From Ectothiorhodospiraceae bacterium (GTDB lineage: Bacteria > Pseudomonadota > Gammaproteobacteria > GCA-002705445 > GCA-002716945): DNA of 64,000 nucleotides. Numbering within the stretch: position 1 is the stretch's first letter; each line of letters starts with the position of its first letter. The notes below the pieces were generated by a model that was not told the DNA's origin, did not search any database, and worked only from the letters and a program-made list of their open reading frames with translations. The stretch covers positions 32,964 through 96,963 of the forward strand of contig BOXR01000004.1 in NCBI GenBank assembly GCA_019651095.1. Direction: 5' to 3'. The translations under genes and the position numbers were made by a program. Positions 58,971 through 64,000 of the stretch are shown here, one piece after another.

Positions 58971-60270
58971 GCTCTCCAAATAATCTCATAATTAATAAAT
59001 CTAAACCTTTAATTGGAAACTTAAAAATACCAGGTGATAAATCCATTTCACATAGAAGTATCATTTTAGGTTCACTATCAAATGGAGAATTGACTATATC
59101 CAATTTTCTAACCTCTGATGATTGCAACGCAACAATAAGGCAATGAGAGAACTAGGAGCAGATATCACTGTAAATGATAATCAAGTGCACATAAAAGGAA
59201 AAGGACTTTTCAGCCTTAAACAACCAAAAAAAATAATAGACGCTGGTAATTCAGGAACACTTATTCGCTTATTGACAGGTGTTCTTGCAGTTCAAGATTT
59301 TGATTCTACGATAACTGGCGATGATTCTCTAAAGAAAAGACCTATGGGCAGGATCATTAAACCTTTGATATCATGTGGCGCAAAAATTGAAGCAAATGAG
59401 CACAAGGCTCCTTTATCTATTCATGGCACAACCTCTCTTACTCCAATTGAATATTATCAAGATGTAGCGAGCGCTCAGGTTAAATCTTGTTTAATTTTAT
59501 CTGCTTTGCATATATCTGGACAATCTACATTCCATGAAGAGATTGAAACACGCGATCATACTGAAAATTTGCTAGAACATCTTAGCTATAAAATTAATAG
59601 AGAGAATAAGTTTCTCTCATTAAAAGGTAAGCAAAAGTTAATTGCTAAGGATATTTTTATAGGGTCTGACATATCATCCGCTGCATTTTTTATCGTTGCA
59701 TGTCTTATTGTAGATGGTTCTTGCATTGAGATGCGCAATGTCAACATAAATAAATTTAGAACAGGCATAGTAACAGTCCTCAAAGGAATGGGAGCAGATA
59801 TTGAAATCACTGATATCAAAAAAGTATCTAATGAACTTATAGGTAATATCAAAGTAAGACACTCCAAATTAAAATGTGCTGAAATCAAAGGGGAGATAAT
59901 TCCATCCTTAATTGATGAATTACCAATCTTATTTATCGCTTGTGCGACTGCATCAGGTACTTCCAAAATTAGCGGCATTGAAGAACTTCGATATAAAGAG
60001 AGTGATAGAATAATGGCAATGGAAAATGGCCTTAGAGCAATTGGCATAAATGTACATTCATCAAAAGACTCAATTGAAATAACTGGCGGAAAAATAACAG
60101 GTGGTAAAGTAGATAGTTATGATGACCATCGTATTGCTATGTCATTTGCTGTCGCAGGCTTGATTTCACAGTATTCACTTACAATTATGGATACACAAAA
60201 CATCTCAACATCATTTCCTACTTTTGTGACTATACTTAGAGAACTGGGAGTCGAAATTTTTGAGGTCTAA
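58967..60270 (+). CDS. aroA: 3-phosphoshikimate 1-carboxyvinyltransferase (EPSP synthase), one frameshift
   Basis: AroA makes EPSP, the substrate of the AroC at 36.5 kb. It begins MSSPNNLI at ATG 58967 and has the signature [20 protein letters not shown]; the first frame ends near 59144 (TIRQ-stop), and the rest continues [49 protein letters not shown] and [19 protein letters not shown] in another frame to 60270. One indel near 59140 restores about 434 residues. Its 3' end overlaps the cmk start by 11 bases. Confidence 0.93.
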
Positions 60271-60937
60271 TTCAACATACATAATTACAATTGACGGAAC
60301 AAGCGGCTCCGGGAAAACTACGATATCGAAATCTCTCGCGAAAAAACTTGGCTTCAGTCTATTAGATAGTGGAAAACTTTATCGTGCTGCTGGTTTTGTC
60401 TATTTACAGTCAAGGAGTCATTTTCTGATTGAATAGCATCAAGGTGTGATTTCTAAAATTACAATGTCATCAAATGCGGATTCTAATGAATTTGAAATTT
60501 TTTTCGACAACAAAAAAATTGACCATCTATTATATAGTGAAGAGGTTAGTGAAAGCGCGTCCATTGTCTCAAAAATACCTGAAGTTAGAGAATGCATGAT
60601 GAAAATACAGAAGCTATGCGTGAAAGGTAGAGGATTAATAGCGAATGGAAGAGATATGGGAACAGAAGTTTTTCCAGAAGCTGATCTAAAGTTGTATGTA
60701 AACGCTAATTTAGATGTTCGAGCAAAACGAAGATATGAAGAGCTAAAAAACAAGGGTGAAGATGTTAATTTAGAGAATATATACAAATCGCTTCAAAAAA
60801 GAGACGAAAGTGATACTAATCGTTCAATATCACCATTAAGAGTACCAGATAATGCTGAAATTATTGATACATCGGACCTAAAACCTGATGCAATTGTTGA
60901 TAAAATATTAAATTTGTATACTATTACAAAGAATTAA
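60260..60937 (+). CDS. cmk: Cytidylate kinase, frameshifted
   Basis: Cmk phosphorylates CMP and dCMP. The P-loop is [17 protein letters not shown] with [14 protein letters not shown] following; the C-terminal half has [30 protein letters not shown] residues ([15 protein letters not shown]) and [14 protein letters not shown]. Both halves are in the same frame but a TAG near 60434 and an unalignable segment between about 60405 and 60445 indicate at least two compensating indels. The start is TTG 60260 inside aroA. Joined length is about 225 residues, normal for Cmk. Precedes rpsA as in most gammaproteobacteria. Confidence 0.85.
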
Positions 60938-60950
60938 TTAAATATAACTT

Positions 60951-62525
60951 ATGGCAACAACATCAGAATTTGAAAAATTACTAGAATCAAATATTTCTCA
61001 GTTAAATATGACTCCTGGAGAAATAATACCTGCCACAGTAATAGACATAAAAAACGACTTCGTAATAACAAATGCTGGCTTAAAATCTGAGGGCATAATT
61101 CCAAAAAATCAATTCATGAACTCAAATGGTGAATTAGAGGTTTCTATTGGCGATGTTGTAGATGTTACTCTAGATTTAGTCGAGGATGGCTATGGAGAGA
61201 CAATATTATCCAGAGAAAAAGCAAAGAGAAAAAAAGTTTGGTCAACACTTGAAAGCTATCTAAATAATCAAGAAATTGTCTCTGGAAAAGTTTGTGGAAA
61301 AGTAAAAGGTGGTTTTACAGTTGAGTTAATGGATGTTAAAGCCTTTCTTCCTGGTTCTTTAGTTGATATACGACCAACCAAGGAAACTGATTACCTTGAG
61401 GGTAAAACTCTGGACTTCAAGATAATCAAAATGGATAAAATTAGAAACAATATTGTTTTATCAAGAAAAGCAGTCTTATTAGATCAAACTTCTAGTTCAG
61501 ATGAAATAAAAGAAAAGTATGCTGAAGGAAATGTAACAAAAGGTTTTGTTAAAAACTTGACTGAATACGGTGCTTTCATTGATTTAGGTGGAATTGATGG
61601 TCTTCTTCATATAACGGATATCTCATGGAAACGTATAAATCACCCTCAGGAAGTTTTAAAAGTAGGAGATGAAATTGAGGTTTCTGTCCTTAAATATGAT
61701 GAAGAAAAAAATAGAGTAAGCCTAGGCATGAAACAATTAACAGACGACCCATGGGAAAAAGTTGATGGAAATATTCAACTAAATGAGGTTTATGAAAGCA
61801 AAGTAGTCAACATTGCTGATTATGGCGTCTTTGTTGATCTTGGTGATAATATCGAGGGTCTTATAAGAACCTCAGAGCTTGACTGGACCAACAAAAATAT
61901 TAGTCCAAAAAAAGTTTTGAGTCTTGGTGACAATATAAATGTTAAGGTTGTCGAAATTGATGAAGAGAAAAGAAGATTATCATTAAGTTATAAACAATGT
62001 TTACCTAATCCATGGCTTGAATTTTCCTCTAATCATGAGAAAGGAGACATTATCAAGAGTGAAATTAAATCTATAACAGACTTTGGTATTTTTGTTGGTT
62101 TAGAGGGTGGTATAGACGGTCTAGTGCATATATCAGATGTTACAAATATTGGTAAACCAGAGGATTTTATTAGGTCCTATAAGAAAGGTGATATGCTGGA
62201 AACTGTTGTGCTTTCAATTGACTCTGATAGAGAGAGAATTTCTCTGGGTATTAAGCAATTCATTGAGGCTAACTTTGATAAATTTACTGAAAGTTTGTCT
62301 GCTGGCACCACTATTGATGCAGAGATTGTTAGTATTTCTGATACTGGTGTATATATGAAAACTCAAAATAACATTACAGCGTCACTAAAACTTTTACAAA
62401 AGGAACTCAAAAGCATACTTGAGGATGATACGCTTAAAGTTTTACAAAAAATAAAATGTACTATAAAGACAATAGATAAGAAAAACTATCAAGTGGTTTG
62501 CTCATTACAAAATGATAGTGAATAA
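60951..62525 (+). CDS. rpsA: 30S ribosomal protein S1
   Basis: S1 brings mRNA to the ribosome, important where Shine-Dalgarno signals are weak, as they seem to be here. The 524-residue protein has six S1/OB repeats beginning near residues 20, 105, 190, 275, 360 and 445, with marks such as GFVKNLTEYGAFIDLGGIDG, LLHITDISWKRINHP, VVNIADYGVFVDLGDNIEG and FGIFVGLEGGIDGLVHISDV. It is somewhat shorter than the E. coli protein (557). It overlaps ihfB by 14 bases. Intact. Confidence 0.96.
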   Translation: MATTSEFEKLLESNISQLNMTPGEIIPATVIDIKNDFVITNAGLKSEGIIPKNQFMNSNGELEVSIGDVVDVTLDLVEDGYGETILSREKAKRKKVWSTLESYLNNQEIVSGKVCGKVKGGFTVELMDVKAFLPGSLVDIRPTKETDYLEGKTLDFKIIKMDKIRNNIVLSRKAVLLDQTSSSDEIKEKYAEGNVTKGFVKNLTEYGAFIDLGGIDGLLHITDISWKRINHPQEVLKVGDEIEVSVLKYDEEKNRVSLGMKQLTDDPWEKVDGNIQLNEVYESKVVNIADYGVFVDLGDNIEGLIRTSELDWTNKNISPKKVLSLGDNINVKVVEIDEEKRRLSLSYKQCLPNPWLEFSSNHEKGDIIKSEIKSITDFGIFVGLEGGIDGLVHISDVTNIGKPEDFIRSYKKGDMLETVVLSIDSDRERISLGIKQFIEANFDKFTESLSAGTTIDAEIVSISDTGVYMKTQNNITASLKLLQKELKSILEDDTLKVLQKIKCTIKTIDKKNYQVVCSLQNDSE

Positions 62526-62796
62526 GTCTGACATAATCAATTTAGTATCAAAAACAAATAATCTCAATATTTCTGACATAGAATATTCAATCAAGAAAAT
62601 CATTGACTATATGGGCTCTAATCTTTATCAAGGAGAAAGAATAGAGATAAGAGGATTCGGGACCTTTAGTTTACATACTCATCAATCACGTATTGCAAGA
62701 AATCCCAAGACTGGGGAAAAAATTGCTCTTGAGCGAAGAAATACAGTACATTTTAAGCCTAGTAAAGAGCTCAAGTCTAGAGTTAACAATATTTGA
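62512..62796 (+). CDS. ihfB: Integration host factor subunit beta
   Basis: IhfB with IhfA sharply bends DNA. The 94-residue protein has the HU/IHF fold: helices (VNKSDIINLVSKTNNL; IEYSIKKIIDYM), then GERIEIRGFGTFSLHTHQSR and RNPKTGEKIALE (intercalating-proline arm) and HFKPSKELKSRVN. Position after rpsA identifies the beta subunit. It starts within the rpsA 3' end. Intact. Confidence 0.93.
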   Translation: MIVNKSDIINLVSKTNNLNISDIEYSIKKIIDYMGSNLYQGERIEIRGFGTFSLHTHQSRIARNPKTGEKIALERRNTVHFKPSKELKSRVNNI

Positions 62797-62833
62797 TCTA
62801 TTGATTTTATTAAAATTACACTAGAATATATTA

Positions 62834-63130
62834 ATGGGTAGATTATTTTTTCTATTATTCACTGTTTTTCTGACAATAATAGCAGTTGTCATTTCTACAA
62901 ATAATGTTGATTCTACATCTGTTGATTTATATCTCGAGACCTATGATTTACCTTTATCGATTATAATTTTATTCGCATTTATTGCTGGTATTTTAACGAC
63001 AGTAATATATCTCATTAGTGTTGTCATATCTTACAAGAGAAAAACTCGTGAAATGAAAGTAGCGCTAGAAAATAACCGTGAAGAGCTTGATAACCTCAGG
63101 AGAAATCCACTAAGAGATGGGACTGAATGA
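62834..63130 (+). CDS. lapA: LapA family (DUF1049) inner-membrane protein
   Basis: LapA pairs with LapB in controlling lipopolysaccharide synthesis through LpxC turnover. The 98-residue protein has two membrane helices (about 3-22 and 41-64) separated by a short beta-like segment (NNVDSTSVDLYLETYD), and a charged coiled-coil tail (KRKTREMKVALENNREELD). The ihfB-lapA-lapB order supports the assignment. It overlaps lapB by 4 bases. Intact. Confidence 0.88.
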   Translation: MGRLFFLLFTVFLTIIAVVISTNNVDSTSVDLYLETYDLPLSIIILFAFIAGILTTVIYLISVVISYKRKTREMKVALENNREELDNLRRNPLRDGTE

Positions 63131-64000
63131 TTGAAATACTCATTATTATAATTGTCATTATTGTCCTGATAGTTTATTTTTACAGTAAATCAAGTTTAAA
63201 TGATCAAACAGTATCAACGACATACAGTGCAGAATATTATAGAGGACTTAATTATCTACTGAATAATGAGGATGATAAGGCACTGAAAATATTTACAGAT
63301 CTTATTGACGTTGATAGTTCAACGATAGAAACTCATTTGGCATTAGGAGGAGTATATAGGAGAAGGGGAGAGTTTGATAAGGCCATACTAATCCATCAGA
63401 ACCCATTATCTAGACCAAAAAACTCGACAAAAGTATCAAGAATCAGTCACTTTTTTTGAGCTTTCGAAAGATTTTTTTTCAGCAGGTTTATATGATAAAT
63501 CTGAGAAAATACTTTTAAATCTAAAGTCTAATAAATCATATTATGAGTCATGTAATGAATATCTTCTCCTGACTTATGAGCTATCGAAAGACTGGGATAA
63601 AGCCATAACTTTTAGTAAAGATCTTAAAAGTGAAATTATAAGAAATAAATCTAGAGAGATTCTATTAGCGCAGTATTATTGTGAAAAAGCAATGGATTAT
63701 CTAAAAGATGAACAACTCAATAAAACGATAACTGTCCTAAAGAAGGCAGTTGATGTGAATAAAAGTTGTACGAGAGCATATAAACTTCTTTTTGAGTTAA
63801 ATATTGATTCTAATCCAGAGCTTGCTTTTGATTATCTGTATTCATTGGGCAAAATTAACTCAAATTTTATTTTTAAATTTCATCGAAAGATATTTTGAGA
63901 TTATCAAAAATACTCATTTAAAACTCAAATTTTTAACAAAAAATTTTTTGATATGATTTTAAATTTATCCCACCCACCTTATTTTCACCTGACAATGAAT
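63127..64000 (+). CDS. lapB: Lipopolysaccharide assembly protein LapB (YciM), partial and frameshifted
   Basis: LapB is a membrane-anchored TPR protein that directs FtsH to LpxC. The N-terminal helix (IEILIIIIVIIVLIVYFYSK) is followed by TPR units: AEYYRGLNYLLNNEDDKALK, ETHLALGGVYRRRGEFDKAI, then after an indel near 63400 FELSKDFFSAGLYDKSEKIL, DWDKAITFSKDL, REILLAQYYCEKAMDYLKDE and YKLLFELNIDSNPELAFDYL. A further frame change occurs near 63890. The window ends before the C-terminal rubredoxin-type zinc domain can be seen. Confidence 0.85.

Noticed and set aside
1..64000. CRISPR arrays, insertion sequences, prophage, defence islands, rhodopsin gene
   Set aside because: I saw no regularly spaced repeats, transposases, phage structural genes, restriction-modification genes or opsin motif in the window.

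Overview
The window is a compact, AT-rich bacterial chromosome segment, almost entirely housekeeping genes that often overlap by 1-14 bases, with very short intergenic gaps. Gene content and order point to a gammaproteobacterium: leuC-leuD-leuB-asd-(fimV-like)-truA-trpF-trpB-trpA-accD-folC-dedD-cvpA-purF, gph-ubiG-(mtaD-like)-gyrA-pheA-hisC-tyrA-aroA-cmk-rpsA-ihfB-lapA-lapB, and pepA-holC-valS divergent from lptF-lptG are arrangements I know from Pseudomonas and relatives. High AT content, short genes, small membrane proteins and two photolyase-family genes suggest a streamlined surface-ocean lineage (SAR86-like is my best guess; this is inference, no rRNA gene or taxonomic marker was tested).

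Layout: 0-3 kb truB (partial), rpsO, pnp; 3-8 kb dksA, xseA, guaB, guaA, an ArsC-family gene; 8-11 kb the SOS repressor lexA with a Y-family polymerase, then a MerR/B12-domain regulator with a repeat-rich upstream region; 11-18 kb valS, holC, pepA, lptF, lptG; 18-27 kb an RDD protein, moeA, xerD, dsbC, sbcB, parE, parC, htpX, efp; 28-35 kb an accessory stretch of small membrane proteins, a short photolyase-like protein, a MazG-like protein, an NTF2-like protein, an outer-membrane-type protein, a sugar dehydrogenase, a full photolyase and tRNA-Arg(CCT); 35-50 kb tsaB, psd, aroC, then the leu/asd/trp/acc/fol/pur block; 50-64 kb an L,D-transpeptidase, gph, ubiG, a decayed deaminase-like gene, gyrA, and the aromatic/cmk/rpsA/ihfB/lap block.

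Functional themes: GMP synthesis (guaB, guaA), leucine, tryptophan, phenylalanine, tyrosine and aspartate-family synthesis (leuBCD, trpFBA, aroC, aroA, pheA, tyrA, hisC, asd), DNA topology and repair (gyrA, parC, parE, xseA, sbcB, lexA, dinB, photolyases), and envelope biogenesis (lptF, lptG, lapA, lapB, psd, htpX, dsbC).

Main caveat: many genes, including ones that must work (valS, accD, guaA, guaB, psd, aroA, cmk), carry one or more frameshifts, several at homopolymers, and concentrated near 0-0.5, 11.5-13.9 and 45.1-46.7 kb. I read these mostly as uncorrected indel errors in the assembly rather than real pseudogenes, and annotate the joined gene spans. The most interesting biology is (i) an alphaproteobacterial-type LexA box over the lexA start in a gammaproteobacterial gene context, (ii) a sequence element shared between the MerR/B12 regulator and the intergenic region next to the photolyase cluster, (iii) a photolyase-like protein with no N-terminal antenna domain but an unassigned C-terminal domain, and (iv) a deaminase-like gene that has lost its first metal-binding motif but kept its ancestral chromosomal place.
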